The notes: a model not told the origin generated them from the sequence alone. A DNA stretch of 64,000 nt from Streptomyces marispadix (GCF_022524345.1 NZ_JAKWJU010000002.1:2046001-2110000), one strand, 5' to 3'; shown: positions 11,098 to 20,058, counted from the first letter of the stretch. Made by a program: numbers and translations.

Positions 11098-12573
11098 TCA
11101 GGCGCCGTCGCTCCTCCCGTGCGTCGGCCGCTCGCGCCGGAAGGTGTCCGGGTCGCGCGCCTTGAGCACGAAGTACGCGACGAGCAGTCCGGCGGCCCAG
11201 ATCGGCGCCCCGTAGAGCGACACCCTGGAGTCCGGGTCGAAGCCCATCAGCACGACCACCCCGCCGATGAACGCCAGCGAGGCCCAGCTCGCATACGGGG
11301 CGAAGGGCGCCCTGAACGACGAGCGCGGCAGCACCCCCCGGTCGGAGGCGCGGCGGTAGCGGATGTGCGCGGCGAGAATCATGATCCACGCCCACATGCC
11401 GGAGATGGTGGCGAAGGCGACGACGTAGTCGAACGCCTTTGAAGGCCACTGGTAGTTGATCCATACGCCGGCCGTCATCAGCGCGGCGGAGACGCTGGTG
11501 CCCAGCAGCGGAAGGCCGTTGCCGGTGAGCCTGCCGAACGGTCTGGGGCCCTGCCGGTTGAGCGCCAGGTCGCGCAGCATCCGGCCCGTGGAGTACATCC
11601 CGGAGTTGCACGAAGAAAGGGCCGCGGTGAGCACGACGAAGTTCACGACGGCGGCGCCCGCGGGCAGCCCGATTCTGCCGAAGGCGGCGACGAAGGGACT
11701 GGTGCCGGGCTCGAACGCCGTCCAGGACACCACCGAGAGGATCACCGCGAGGGCGCCGACGTAGAACAGCGCGATGCGCCACGGCACGGTGTTCACGGCA
11801 CGCGGGAGGGCACGCTCGGGGTTCACCGACTCCCCCGCCGTGACGCCGACGAGTTCCACCGCGAGGAAGGAGAACATCACGATCTGAAGCGTCATCAGCG
11901 TCCCGCCGACGCCCTTCGGGAAGAAGCCGCCGTCCGCCCACAGATGCGCGAGGGAAGCGGTGTCGCCGGCGTCCGAGAAGCCCAGGGTGAGCACGCCGAC
12001 GCCGATGAGGATCATGCCGATGATCGCCGTCACCTTGACCATCGAGAACCAGAACTCCAGCTCGCCGAAGATCTTCACCGAGATCAGGTTCGCTCCGTAG
12101 AGGACGAGCGTGAAGACGAGCGCGGACACCCACTGCGGCACGGACGGCCACCAGAACTGCACATACGTGGCCGCCGCGGTGACCTCCGTGATGCCGGTGA
12201 CGACCCAGAAGAGCCAGTACGTCCAGCCGGTGGCGAAGCCGAAGAAGGGCCCGAGGAACTCGCGGGCGTACTCGGAGAAGGAGCCGGAGACCGGCCGGTA
12301 CATCAGCAGTTCGCCCAGCGCCCGCATGACGAAGTAGATGACGGTGCCCGCCACGGCGTAGGCGAGGATCAGGCTGGGTCCTGCCCTGGTGATGGCCTTG
12401 CCCGCGCCGAGGAAGAGGCCGGTGCCGATGGCCCCGCCGATGGCGATCATCTGGATCTGGCGGCTGCCGAGGCCGCGGCGGTAGCCCTCCTCGGGAGGGG
12501 CGACGGCGCCCTCCGCCGTCTCCGTGGTCTCGCGGCGGGGGCTGCCGCGGTCGTCGACCTGCTCGAAGGCCAT
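11098..12573 (-). CDS. APC-family amino-acid permease
   Basis: A 491-residue transporter with about 12 hydrophobic segments. The conserved first helix of amino-acid/H+ symporters (QIQMIAIGGAIGTGLFLGAG) is followed by GPSLILAYAVAGTVIYFVMRALGE (split across TM2) and FLAVELVGVTAGES in TM6-7. It belongs to the AAT group (lysine, D-alanine/glycine, GABA and asparagine permeases); the substrate is not predictable. The ATG at 12573 has GGAGAAAGG upstream. Confidence 0.88.
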   Translation of the reverse strand: MAFEQVDDRGSPRRETTETAEGAVAPPEEGYRRGLGSRQIQMIAIGGAIGTGLFLGAGKAITRAGPSLILAYAVAGTVIYFVMRALGELLMYRPVSGSFSEYAREFLGPFFGFATGWTYWLFWVVTGITEVTAAATYVQFWWPSVPQWVSALVFTLVLYGANLISVKIFGELEFWFSMVKVTAIIGMILIGVGVLTLGFSDAGDTASLAHLWADGGFFPKGVGGTLMTLQIVMFSFLAVELVGVTAGESVNPERALPRAVNTVPWRIALFYVGALAVILSVVSWTAFEPGTSPFVAAFGRIGLPAGAAVVNFVVLTAALSSCNSGMYSTGRMLRDLALNRQGPRPFGRLTGNGLPLLGTSVSAALMTAGVWINYQWPSKAFDYVVAFATISGMWAWIMILAAHIRYRRASDRGVLPRSSFRAPFAPYASWASLAFIGGVVVLMGFDPDSRVSLYGAPIWAAGLLVAYFVLKARDPDTFRRERPTHGRSDGA

Positions 12574-12935
12574 GGGTGCGCCTTTCTCCGTGCCGGCGCA
12601 GGCAGCGGGCGCACGCCGGGACATGACGGATGTTCAGGATCTTCCGGACGGGCCGGAGTCATCATCATGTCCGCGCGTACGGGGAGTTCGGGGCGCGGGA
12701 AGGCAGCGGGCGCCGGATGCCATCCGTTCAGGGGACGGCGGCACGGGCAGCGCGGACGTGCGTGGCTCGTAGCGAAGCGCCGGGCGCCCAGGAAGGCCGA
12801 GGGCCGGTAAGGCCGGGCACTCGGGAAGGCCCGGCGCTCAGGATGGCCGGGCGTACGGATGCCCAACAGGGGGGCGCCGGGCGGAGGTTACGCGCCCACC
12901 GCGAGGGCCGGCGTTCGCGCCCTCGCTCTGCGCCT
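12574..12935. other. intergenic region with imperfect repeats
   Basis: This 362-bp gap is upstream of the permease and downstream of the DUF2017 gene. Between about 12781 and 12860 there are degenerate repeats of the form (A/T)GGCCGGGC..CTC.GGA in roughly 25-bp steps. No gene is supported; the permease promoter should lie near 12600-12680. Confidence 0.5.
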
Positions 12936-13586
12936 CTACGGCATCAGCGTCTCGACGAGCGACTCCTGGAGCCCGCCCAGCCACAGATACGCCATCACCA
13001 TCGGCTTGCGCGGGTCCTCGTCGGGCAGCGCGTACAGCTCGCTGCTGTCGTCGTCGTCCCGGACCTCCAGCCGCGTACCGATCGCGAGCCGCAGGTCGTT
13101 CAGCGCGCCGAGCCACTGCTTTGACTCCTCGGGCTTGAGCGTCAGCACCGCGCCCGAGCTGCCGCCCGCCCCCTGGGGGCGCCTCCCGGGCCCGGAGGGC
13201 CCAGGGGGAGGGTCGGGGGTCAGCGAATCCAGGGCGCGCACGACCGCGAGTCCGTCCTCGCGCTTGCGTGCGCGCAGATCGTTCTCCGTGAAGCGGCGGA
13301 ACTCGGCGGAGGCGCGGCGCTCATCCGGTCCCTCCTCGCCCGGTTCGGCGTCCGGGCCGCCGCCGTAGGCGTCGGGGAAGAGCCTGGCCAGCGCCGGGTC
13401 GGACGGCGGCTCGCTGGGCCCCTCGGCGAGGAGGGCGGTCAGCGGGTCCTCGCCGTCGGCGGGCTCGTCGCCCGGACCGATCAACTCCAGTAGCTGGACG
13501 GCGAGGCTGCGCAGAATCGAGATCTCGACCTCGTCAAGGGCGATGGCGGCGCCGCCGTCGCCGGTGGCCTCGAAGTGCCCGGCCAT
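12936..13586 (-). CDS. DUF2017 family protein
   Basis: 216 residues, starting [20 protein letters not shown] and ending with the characteristic PMVMAYLWLGGLQESLVETL. The family is nearly always located next to clpS in actinobacteria; its function is unknown, possibly a partner of ClpS/ClpP proteolysis. The ATG overlaps the clpS stop (TGATG), so expression is coupled. A Pro/Gly-rich stretch (PPPGPSGPGRRPQGAGG) in the middle is encoded by a palindromic insert-like sequence at 13169-13208. Confidence 0.85.
   Translation of the reverse strand: MAGHFEATGDGGAAIALDEVEISILRSLAVQLLELIGPGDEPADGEDPLTALLAEGPSEPPSDPALARLFPDAYGGGPDAEPGEEGPDERRASAEFRRFTENDLRARKREDGLAVVRALDSLTPDPPPGPSGPGRRPQGAGGSSGAVLTLKPEESKQWLGALNDLRLAIGTRLEVRDDDDSSELYALPDEDPRKPMVMAYLWLGGLQESLVETLMP
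13169..13208. repeat. in-frame palindrome inside the DUF2017 gene
   Basis: CCCCCTGGG at 13169-13177 pairs perfectly with CCCAGGGGG at 13200-13208, and the inner bases contain a further imperfect palindrome around CCCGGGCCCGG. It encodes only Pro, Gly, Arg and Ala residues. It looks like a small palindromic repeat element or a hairpin tolerated in a linker. Confidence 0.6.
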
Positions 13587-13897
13587 CAGCGGTCCTGCTG
13601 AAGGGTGGCCCAGAGGCCGTAACCGTGCATGGCCTGCACGTCGCGCTCCATCTCTTCGCGGCTGCCGGTGGAGACGACAGCCCGGCCCTTGTGGTGGACG
13701 TCCATCATCAGCTTCTTCGCCTTGTCCTTCGGATAGCCGAAGTAGCTCTGGAAGACGTAGGTCACGTAGCTCATGAGGTTGACCGGGTCGTTGTGAACGA
13801 TCGTCGCCCACGGCACGTCGGGCTCGGGCACCTCGACGGGCGCCTCGGCCGACTCGGGGCGTTCGATCTCGGTAGGGGCAACACTCACGGGTCCCAT
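13586..13897 (-). CDS. clpS: ATP-dependent Clp protease adaptor ClpS
   Basis: 103 residues. The ClpS core is clear: [20 protein letters not shown], the helix [17 protein letters not shown] and the end [11 protein letters not shown]. ClpS binds proteins with bulky N-terminal residues and delivers them to ClpA/ClpC-ClpP. An N-terminal acidic extension of about 28 residues is typical. The start is either ATG at 13897 or GTG at 13888; neither has a good ribosome site. It forms an overlapping pair with the DUF2017 gene. Confidence 0.9.
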   Translation of the reverse strand: MGPVSVAPTEIERPESAEAPVEVPEPDVPWATIVHNDPVNLMSYVTYVFQSYFGYPKDKAKKLMMDVHHKGRAVVSTGSREEMERDVQAMHGYGLWATLQQDR

Positions 13898-13939
13898 GCT
13901 GCCACTCAGAGGCGTCGGGAGGCCAAACGGCCACGAGCG

Positions 13940-13960
13940 ATATCGTCACAGTGACGAGAT
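13940..13960. promoter_or_regulatory. 21-bp palindromic operator in the clpS-pncB divergent region
   Basis: The core TCGTCAC-A-GTGACGA (13943-13957) is perfect, and the arms extend to 13940 and 13960 with one mismatched pair. It sits 43 bp before the clpS start and 68 bp before the pncB start. The length and symmetry indicate a dimeric repressor site, plausibly an NAD-salvage regulator acting on pncB. No regulator gene for it is recognisable nearby. Confidence 0.65.
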
Positions 13961-14027
13961 GTGTTGTACGCTCGGTTCCCGCACCGCCCCTGCCCCAGGG
14001 GCTCTCCGAAGCGAGGAGTCAGTACAA

Positions 14028-15356
14028 GTGAATGTGGCCGACAGGGGACTGCCGGTGGCCGTGCCGTCGACGGCGCTCTTCACCGACCAGTACGAATTCA
14101 CCATGCTCCAGGCGGCGTTGCGCGCCGGGACGGCCGAACGGCGGTGCGCCTTCGAGGTGTTCGCGAGGCGGCTGCCGGAGGGACGTCGCTACGGAGTCGT
14201 CGCGGGAACGGGCCGTGTGCTGGACGCGGTCGAGAACTTCCGCTTCGACGACCAGGTGCTCCAGTACCTGCGCGAGCGGCGGATAGTCGACGCACCCACC
14301 CTCGACTGGCTCTCGCGCTACCGCTTCGGCGGCGACATCACCGGCTACCCCGAGGGCGAGGTCTACTTCCCCGGCTCCCCCGTGATGAGAGTCGAGGGCA
14401 GCTTCGCCGAGTGCGTACTGCTGGAGACCGTGATCCTCTCCATCCTCAACCACGACTCGGCGGTCGCCGCCGCCGCGTCCCGCATGGCCGTCGCCGCCGC
14501 CGGGCGCCCGCTGATGGAGATGGGTGCGCGCCGAACCCATGAACTGTCCGCCGTGGCCGCCTCCCGCGCCGCCTACCTGGGGGGCTTCGCCTCCACCTCG
14601 GACCTCGCGGCCGGATTCCGCTACGACATCCCCACCGTCGGCACCAGCGCCCACTCCTTCACGCTGCTGCACGACAGCGAGCGCGACGCCTTCACCGCGC
14701 AGGTCGACTCGCTCGGCAGCGGCACGACCCTGCTCGTCGACACCTACGACGTCGCGGAGGCCGTGCGTGCCGCCGTCGAGACCGCAGGTCCCGGACTCGG
14801 CGCGGTGCGCATCGACTCCGGCGACCTGCTGCTACTCGCCCACCGGGTACGCCAGCAGCTCGACGAACTGGGCGCCACCGGCACGAGGATCGTGGTCACC
14901 AGCGACCTCGACGAGTACGCCATCGCCTCGCTCGCCGCCGCACCCGTGGACGCCTACGGGGTCGGCACCCAGCTCGTCACCGGCAGCGGCCACCCCACCT
15001 GCTCGATGGTCTACAAGCTGGTGGCACGCGCCGCCTCGGCGGAACGGGACGCGCCGCTGCTGCCCGTGGCGAAGAAGTCGATGGGCGGCAAGACCTCGGC
15101 GGGCGGGGCGAAATGGGCGGCGCGGCGGCCCGACGAGGACGGCGTCGCCATGGCCGAGGTCGTCGGCACGGGCACCGTCCCGGAGGAGCTGAGGGAGCAT
15201 CAGCTCCATGTGCCGCTCGTGCGCCGCGGTGAGACCGTCGCCCGCGAGCCCCTGGACACGGCGCGCGAACGGCATAAGAAGGCGCTTGCGGGACTGCCGA
15301 TGTCGGCGATGCAACTCTCGCGCGGCGAGCCGGTGTTGCCCACGGAGTACGTATGA
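14028..15356 (+). CDS. pncB: nicotinate phosphoribosyltransferase
   Basis: 442 residues from GTG at 14028 with GAGGAG upstream. Typical features: TALFTDQYEFTMLQAALRAG at the N terminus, FEVFARRLPEGRRYGVVAGT, the active-site region MEMGARRTHE, VGTSAHSFTLLH and RIDSGDL. The enzyme converts nicotinate and PRPP to nicotinate mononucleotide with ATP, the committed step of NAD salvage. It is followed by pncA, so nicotinamide can be fed in through nicotinate. Confidence 0.95.
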   Translation: MNVADRGLPVAVPSTALFTDQYEFTMLQAALRAGTAERRCAFEVFARRLPEGRRYGVVAGTGRVLDAVENFRFDDQVLQYLRERRIVDAPTLDWLSRYRFGGDITGYPEGEVYFPGSPVMRVEGSFAECVLLETVILSILNHDSAVAAAASRMAVAAAGRPLMEMGARRTHELSAVAASRAAYLGGFASTSDLAAGFRYDIPTVGTSAHSFTLLHDSERDAFTAQVDSLGSGTTLLVDTYDVAEAVRAAVETAGPGLGAVRIDSGDLLLLAHRVRQQLDELGATGTRIVVTSDLDEYAIASLAAAPVDAYGVGTQLVTGSGHPTCSMVYKLVARAASAERDAPLLPVAKKSMGGKTSAGGAKWAARRPDEDGVAMAEVVGTGTVPEELREHQLHVPLVRRGETVAREPLDTARERHKKALAGLPMSAMQLSRGEPVLPTEYV

Positions 15357-15433
15357 CGCCCGTTCAGGGCAGGTCGCACGCACGAGACCGGTACACGGAA
15401 AAGCCGTACGTGGCAGCGGCGGCGACAGGTGTG

Positions 15434-15449
15434 CGTGGGACCTCCCACG
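15434..15449. promoter_or_regulatory. inverted repeat between pncB and pncA
   Basis: CGTGGGA-CC-TCCCACG has 7-bp arms. It stands 78 bp after pncB and 71 bp before pncA. It could be a terminator of pncB or an operator of pncA; a possible -10 element (TAGGGT) follows near 15465. Confidence 0.4.
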
Positions 15450-15519
15450 GAGGCGGCTGATTCTCTAGGGTCGTGCCGACCGCGCTTCCCCCTTCCTCCC
15501 ACCCCCGAAAGGGCTCCCC

Positions 15520-16113
15520 ATGCACCGGGCACTGATCGTCGTAGACGTGCAGAACGACTTCTGTGAAGGGGGCAGCCTCGGGGTCAACGGAGGTGCGGAC
15601 GTGGCCGCCGCCATCACCGATCTCATCGCAGACGCCTCCGCCGGCTACAACCATGTGGTGGCCACCCGCGACCACCACATCGAGCCGGGCGACCACTTCG
15701 CCGACAACCCCGACTTCGAGCACTCGTGGCCCCCGCACTGCGTCGCGGGCACCGAAGGCATCGGATTCCACCCGAACTTCGCCCCCGCCGTCGCCGCCGG
15801 GTCGATCGACGCCGTCTTCAGCAAGGGCTCGTACTCGGCCGCCTACAGCGGCTTCGAGGGCGCGGACGAGAACGGCACACCGCTCACCGAGTGGCTGAAG
15901 CAGCGCGACGTGGGGCAGGTCGACGTCGTGGGCATCGCCACCGACCACTGCGTACGGGCCACGGCGCTCGACGCCGCCTCCGAGGGTTTCCGCACCCAGG
16001 TCCTGCTGAACCTCACGGCAGGCGTCGCGCCCGCCACCACCGAGCACGCGCTCGACCAGATGCGCGCCGCGGGCATCGAGCTGTCGGGTACGCCGGTCCT
16101 GCGCGAGGCGTGA
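15520..16113 (+). CDS. pncA: nicotinamidase (isochorismatase-like cysteine hydrolase)
   Basis: 197 residues with the Asp-Lys-Cys triad: Asp9 in LIVVDVQNDF, Lys102 in FSKGSYSAAYSGF and Cys144 in GIATDHCVRATA. The metal site is in ATRDHHIEPGDHF. It deamidates nicotinamide to nicotinate, supplying the product of the preceding gene pncB. GAAAGGGG precedes the ATG. Confidence 0.94.
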   Translation: MHRALIVVDVQNDFCEGGSLGVNGGADVAAAITDLIADASAGYNHVVATRDHHIEPGDHFADNPDFEHSWPPHCVAGTEGIGFHPNFAPAVAAGSIDAVFSKGSYSAAYSGFEGADENGTPLTEWLKQRDVGQVDVVGIATDHCVRATALDAASEGFRTQVLLNLTAGVAPATTEHALDQMRAAGIELSGTPVLREA

Positions 16114-16114
16114 G

Positions 16115-16130
16115 GGCCGTACGTACGGCC
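16115..16130. terminator. perfect 16-bp palindrome after pncA
   Basis: GGCCGTACGTACGGCC begins 2 bp after the pncA stop. As RNA it would fold only with a tight loop, so it may be a terminator shared with the convergent gene or a protein-binding site. Confidence 0.4.
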
Positions 16131-16236
16131 TGTGGCTGCGGCCCCCGGGGCGGCGGGCCGACAGCGCGGCCGACGCGACGCAGGCTTCAGGCGTCAGGGC
16201 GGCCGCAGAGAGCGCGGGCGACTCCGAGCGCGCGCC

Positions 16237-16764
16237 CTACCCCGTGCGCACCCGGTCCGAGGGCCGCAGCAGGGACTCGATCGGGTGCCATGCCTCACGG
16301 TCGTCACCGGGCGTCATACGCCACACCAGCCCGTCGGGATGGTGCAGCACGGCCGTGATCTCGTCGGCGCACGGCGGCTCCGCGTTGCCCCGCAGATAGA
16401 CCGCCCGCATGCCCAGGTTCCGCAGCCTGGTCAGGGCGCGGGCCCGGTTCAGGGAGTGGACGAGCACGCGTACGCGCGGCTCGTCGCCTTGCCGCCTGGC
16501 CGTCACGGCACGCACCGTGTGCGCCTCGTCGGCATGGGCCGACCAGCGCCGCCGCTCCGGCATGAGGCCGTCGAACGCACCGCCCCTGCGGCCCTGCCGT
16601 ACGGGGCCCGGCTGCCGGCCTTCAGTGACCGGCTCCGAACCCGCGTCCAGGGTCGCCCCCTGCTCCGGCTCAGCATGCCTTGCTGCGCGCTGCGCCGGCA
16701 CCGGAAGGGTCAGCGCGACGATCACGCTCCCGTCCGGCAGCTGGACGAATCCGCCTCCAGCCAT
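16237..16764 (-). CDS. conserved-type protein of unknown function
   Basis: 175 residues, starting MAGGGFVQLPDGSVIVALTLP. The middle is basic and Gly/Arg-rich; the C-terminal half (RVRVLVHSLNRARALTRLRNLGMRAVYLRGN then DEITAVLHHPDGLVWRM) looks folded. No recognised domain or catalytic motif. Start 16764 is favoured over 16776 only because the sequence looks more natural. Upstream is the M6 protease, on the same strand but separated by a hairpin. Confidence 0.65.
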   Translation of the reverse strand: MAGGGFVQLPDGSVIVALTLPVPAQRAARHAEPEQGATLDAGSEPVTEGRQPGPVRQGRRGGAFDGLMPERRRWSAHADEAHTVRAVTARRQGDEPRVRVLVHSLNRARALTRLRNLGMRAVYLRGNAEPPCADEITAVLHHPDGLVWRMTPGDDREAWHPIESLLRPSDRVRTG

Positions 16765-16833
16765 GATCAACAACACCCCCGCGAGACTGTTCCGGTGGAC
16801 CTCCGCGAAGGTCCGTCACAGGCATCTAAGCGC

Positions 16834-16870
16834 GATCGGCCGCTGCCCGCCAGGGGGTCAACGGCCGATC
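16834..16870 (-). terminator. terminator of the M6 protease gene
   Basis: GATCGGCCG (16834-16842) and CGGCCGATC (16862-16870) form a perfect 9-bp stem with a 19-nt loop, beginning 25 nt beyond the protease stop on the complement strand. Confidence 0.6.
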
Positions 16871-16895
16871 ATGTTTTGACCTGCAACGATGCAAA

Positions 16896-19280
16896 TTAAT
16901 TTGTGGAAGGTCTCACCTGCACGGTGATCGTCTTACCCGAGCGAGGCTGTTTGACGACCTCGATCCGGGTCCCGGTGTCCGGGACCTTGACCCCCTGGGT
17001 CGGGTTGGACTTGTACCAGTACGTACCGTTGCGGTCGTCGAATACGCGAATGCCCTTCTTGGAGCTGATCGTCACTGCTTTTCCGTCGTTGTGAAGCTTG
17101 ACGGCGCCTGTGGCGTATTTTCCGAAGGGCGAGTCGTACGCCTGCATCCGGTTCCGAAGCGGCTTTCCGTCCGACCACTTCTCCGGTTTCGCGTGTGCGT
17201 CCACCGGCAGGATCAGGCCCTCGCCCGGGTGCGCCGAGACGTTGTTGTCCTGCTGAGAGGTGTCCCAGAGCCAGAGCAGCAGACCCTTCTCATAGGCGTA
17301 GCGCTCGACCCAGTCGGGCTTCGTGGAGGTCCAACCGAAGTTGTACGGGCCGTAGTTCAGCGCCTTGTCGTACGAGACGTGGTTGCGGTTCTCGGCGATG
17401 TAGAACTGCGCGTAGGGCTTGGTGAAGGACTCTCCGATGCGCGAGAACCCCTTCTTCTCCCAGCCGTTGTCGCCGTCGCCCTCGGCGCCGTCCTCGAAGA
17501 GCTTCTTGCCGTCGGCGGTGACGCTGAGAGCGTCCGCCGCAAAGCCCTTCTGAGCGACCCCACCATCCGTCAGATAACGGAAGCGAACATCAATCTTCTT
17601 CCCTGCGAACTTGTCGAGGGGGAAGGAGAGATCGCGGTACGACTTCGACACACCGGTCAGGCCCGGCTGGTCGCTGCCGTCGCGCGGAATGGGCTTGCCG
17701 TCCGCGGTGCCGTCGATCGGCGTCCAGTTCTCGCCGTCCGTGGAGACCTCGGTGTAGAGGAAGTCGTAGTTCTTCTCGATGTCCCACCAACCCTGAAGGT
17801 CCAGCTTGGCCTTGGACTTGCCCGTCAGATCGACGCTGCGGGAGAGGGTGTTGCGCAGATCGTCGCCGCTGCCGCTCCACCACTGCTTCTCGCCCTCGGC
17901 GGGCTTGGTGATGGTGGTGGTGACGTCCTTCTCGGGGAGTTCGACGACGAGCGCCTGCTTGTTCTTCGTCTGGTACGAGTGAGTGCCCAGCTTGTGCTGC
18001 GACTTGGTGGCCGCCTTGGCCTTGTCGTAGTCCAGCCAGCCGAGTTGGAGCTTGTCCCACGCGCTCATGTCGGCGGAGTCGCCGATGGCGTCCTTGCCCT
18101 TGTTGAGCCAGGAGCCCACGGACATGATCGACCAGAAGCCGACGGAGTTCTCACCCTCGCCGGTGGTGTCGTAGTGGTCCGGCAGGCCCAGGTCGTGGCC
18201 GTACTCGTGGACGAAGACGCCCAGTCCGCCGTTCTCCGGCTGCGCGGTGTAGTCGCCGACCCAGATGCCGCTGTCGCCGATCTCGGTGCCGCCCGCCTTG
18301 TTGTTCTCCGGACCGGTCTTGCCCGCGTCGCTTCCGTACGCGTACCAGCGGTGCGCCCAGATGGCGTTCTCGCCCTCGGCTCCGCCACCGGCCGACTCGT
18401 CCTCACCGGCGTGCACGAACTGGAAGTGGTCGATGTAGCCGTCCGGCTCGTTGAAGTCGCCGTCCTCGTCGAAGTCGTAGCGGTCCCACTTGTCGTAGTC
18501 GGCCACGGCGGCGGCGATCTCGTCGTCGCTCTTGCCGGCGGCCTTCTGCTCCTCGACCCACTTCTCGACACCGTCGCGGATCGCGTCCCACACGGTCGGG
18601 CAGTTGGTGTCGCCGCAGTAGTTGGACCCGTAACGGGCCTCGTTGTAGTCGACCTTGACCCAGTCGGAGACCGTGCCGTCGACGGAGTAGCGGCCGGAGG
18701 ACTGCCTCTCGTAGTAGCTCTTGACCGAGTCCTCGGTCTCGTCGGAGAAGTAGGTCTTCTGGAAGTGCTCCCTGTCGAAGTCCTTCTTCCAGTAAGTGGA
18801 GTTGTCCTTCTTGCGGTCCGGCTCGGGGATCTTGTTGTGCACGGGGCCGGGGTCGCCGCCGTACTCGTCGTCGATCTTGTCGCCGAACTCCACGAGGATG
18901 GTGAAGATCTTGTCCGTCTTCTGACGGGCCAGCTCCACGTACTTGCCGTCGTCGAGCTTGACGACCTCGGAGCCCTTGCGCTCAACCTTCTTGGCGTCAC
19001 CCCGTGCCAACTGCTCCAGGGCCGCCTGGCGTTGCGCGTCCTGCTTCTTGTCGAACGGGCCCGCGAGGTCGTCCTCGCTGTGCCCCGCCCCGCTCCGGCC
19101 GGGCGAACCCGGCTGCGCCGCCGCGGACTGCGGGGCCGGATGTGCCGCCTGCGCCGCGGAACCGGGCGCCTGCTGCGCCTGCGCCGCACTCGCGGGTATG
19201 AGTGCCGTCGCGCCGATCGCCGCTACGGCGACCGCTAGCGCCCCTGCCCTCGATCTTTTGGATCTCCGTCTGCCGTTCAC
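16896..19280 (-). CDS. secreted M6 metalloprotease (immune inhibitor A-like)
   Basis: 794 residues from GTG at 19280, with GGGAGGG upstream. A signal peptide (residues about 8-33, ending ASAAQAQ) is followed by an Ala/Gln/Pro-rich propeptide. The zinc motif HEYGHDLGLPDHYD has His358, Glu359 and His362. Acidic, Asp-rich calcium-binding-like stretches surround it, and beta-rich domains fill the C terminus. M6 peptidases of this kind are exported and degrade host or environmental proteins. The gene is monocistronic, with a terminator behind it. Confidence 0.92.
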   Translation of the reverse strand: MNGRRRSKRSRAGALAVAVAAIGATALIPASAAQAQQAPGSAAQAAHPAPQSAAAQPGSPGRSGAGHSEDDLAGPFDKKQDAQRQAALEQLARGDAKKVERKGSEVVKLDDGKYVELARQKTDKIFTILVEFGDKIDDEYGGDPGPVHNKIPEPDRKKDNSTYWKKDFDREHFQKTYFSDETEDSVKSYYERQSSGRYSVDGTVSDWVKVDYNEARYGSNYCGDTNCPTVWDAIRDGVEKWVEEQKAAGKSDDEIAAAVADYDKWDRYDFDEDGDFNEPDGYIDHFQFVHAGEDESAGGGAEGENAIWAHRWYAYGSDAGKTGPENNKAGGTEIGDSGIWVGDYTAQPENGGLGVFVHEYGHDLGLPDHYDTTGEGENSVGFWSIMSVGSWLNKGKDAIGDSADMSAWDKLQLGWLDYDKAKAATKSQHKLGTHSYQTKNKQALVVELPEKDVTTTITKPAEGEKQWWSGSGDDLRNTLSRSVDLTGKSKAKLDLQGWWDIEKNYDFLYTEVSTDGENWTPIDGTADGKPIPRDGSDQPGLTGVSKSYRDLSFPLDKFAGKKIDVRFRYLTDGGVAQKGFAADALSVTADGKKLFEDGAEGDGDNGWEKKGFSRIGESFTKPYAQFYIAENRNHVSYDKALNYGPYNFGWTSTKPDWVERYAYEKGLLLWLWDTSQQDNNVSAHPGEGLILPVDAHAKPEKWSDGKPLRNRMQAYDSPFGKYATGAVKLHNDGKAVTISSKKGIRVFDDRNGTYWYKSNPTQGVKVPDTGTRIEVVKQPRSGKTITVQVRPSTN

Positions 19281-19609
19281 CTCTGCGGTGCCCTCCCCTG
19301 TGGAGTGTGTTGGACAGAGGTATTGGACAGCAGCACCGTGAGAAAAGACAGACCCTGATACGACCTTGATGCGCGGATTCGCACGGGGCACACAACGGCC
19401 CGCGGCAGTCCACCCGTTGGGACGGACGGCGGGCCGTGCGTCCGTGCGCCCCCTGTGCGACTTCGACGTGTGCGGGCTCACGCTTAGCGTGGTGTACGTC
19501 CGGGAATCCCGGACCGTAGAGTCGTTCGACGGGCACCGCGTGCCTTCGTCCGTCACGGCTCGACCGACGGCCCCACTCCCCCGACACGTCTCCGAGGACG
19601 GATCACGCC
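19281..19609. other. divergent intergenic region with two hairpins
   Basis: The 329-bp gap separates the M6 protease from a divergent small membrane protein. It holds an inverted repeat with 9-bp arms (ACGGCCCGC 19395-19403, GCGGGCCGT 19429-19437) and a compact one, GTCCGGG-AAT-CCCGGAC at 19498-19514. Both probably regulate one or both divergent promoters. No gene is seen. Confidence 0.5.
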
Positions 19610-19933
19610 ATGCCGCGTCCGACCCCCGCACAGCTCGCTTACGGTTCGGTCACCGTCGTCTGCTCGACCCTCGCGATGCTTCTGCTCACCCGGACTCCAT
19701 CGGGGCCGGGAGTCGCTCTGATCGCGGTGGCCGCACTCGCGCTCGGCGTACTGGTGGCACTCACCGCTCCCGGCATGCGGACGGCAGGCCGCGTACGCAT
19801 GGGGTCGGCGGTACGCACGGCGAAGCCCCGCACGGCCACGCCCTCCCGCATACACGCACGCCACGACGGGACGGCGGCGGCAGCGAGGGCGCGGGCCGCA
19901 CAGCGGATGGCAGAGCCCTCGCTGCGCTCCTGA
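19610..19933 (+). CDS. small two-helix membrane protein
   Basis: 107 residues. Two hydrophobic segments (AYGSVTVVCSTLAMLLLT and VALIAVAALALGVLVALTA) are joined by a short loop, then a very basic C-terminal half rich in Arg, Ala and Thr. GAGGA precedes the ATG. No family recognised; the basic tail is probably cytoplasmic. Confidence 0.65.
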   Translation: MPRPTPAQLAYGSVTVVCSTLAMLLLTRTPSGPGVALIAVAALALGVLVALTAPGMRTAGRVRMGSAVRTAKPRTATPSRIHARHDGTAAAARARAAQRMAEPSLRS

Positions 19934-20026
19934 GCGCGGCCGTTGCCCTGCCTATCGGCCTGTGCTGTGCCTTGCAGGGGCCCTTCGACGGGGGCCTTCG
20001 ACGGGCCTTTCGCTGTGCTCCTGACC

Positions 20027-20058
20027 GGCTGAGCGGCTGAGCGGCTGAGCGGCTGAGC
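20027..20058. repeat. four perfect 8-bp tandem repeats
   Basis: GGCTGAGC is repeated four times without mismatch downstream of the RDD gene, in a 179-bp intergenic stretch. It is a likely slippage hotspot and a strain-typing marker. Confidence 0.8.

Noticed and set aside
13169..13208. Intrinsic terminator inside the DUF2017 gene
   Set aside because: It is in frame in a continuous coding sequence that ends in conserved residues, so termination there is unlikely.
14524..15192. Ser/Pro/Arg-rich frame inside pncB
   Set aside because: Low-complexity composition is that of a shifted frame; pncB motifs run through without break.
17091..19238. 715-codon reading frame opposite the M6 protease
   Set aside because: Composed of Val/Ala/Gly/Leu-rich sequence typical of the antisense frame of a GC-rich gene; the opposite frame has signal peptide, zinc motif and ordered domains.
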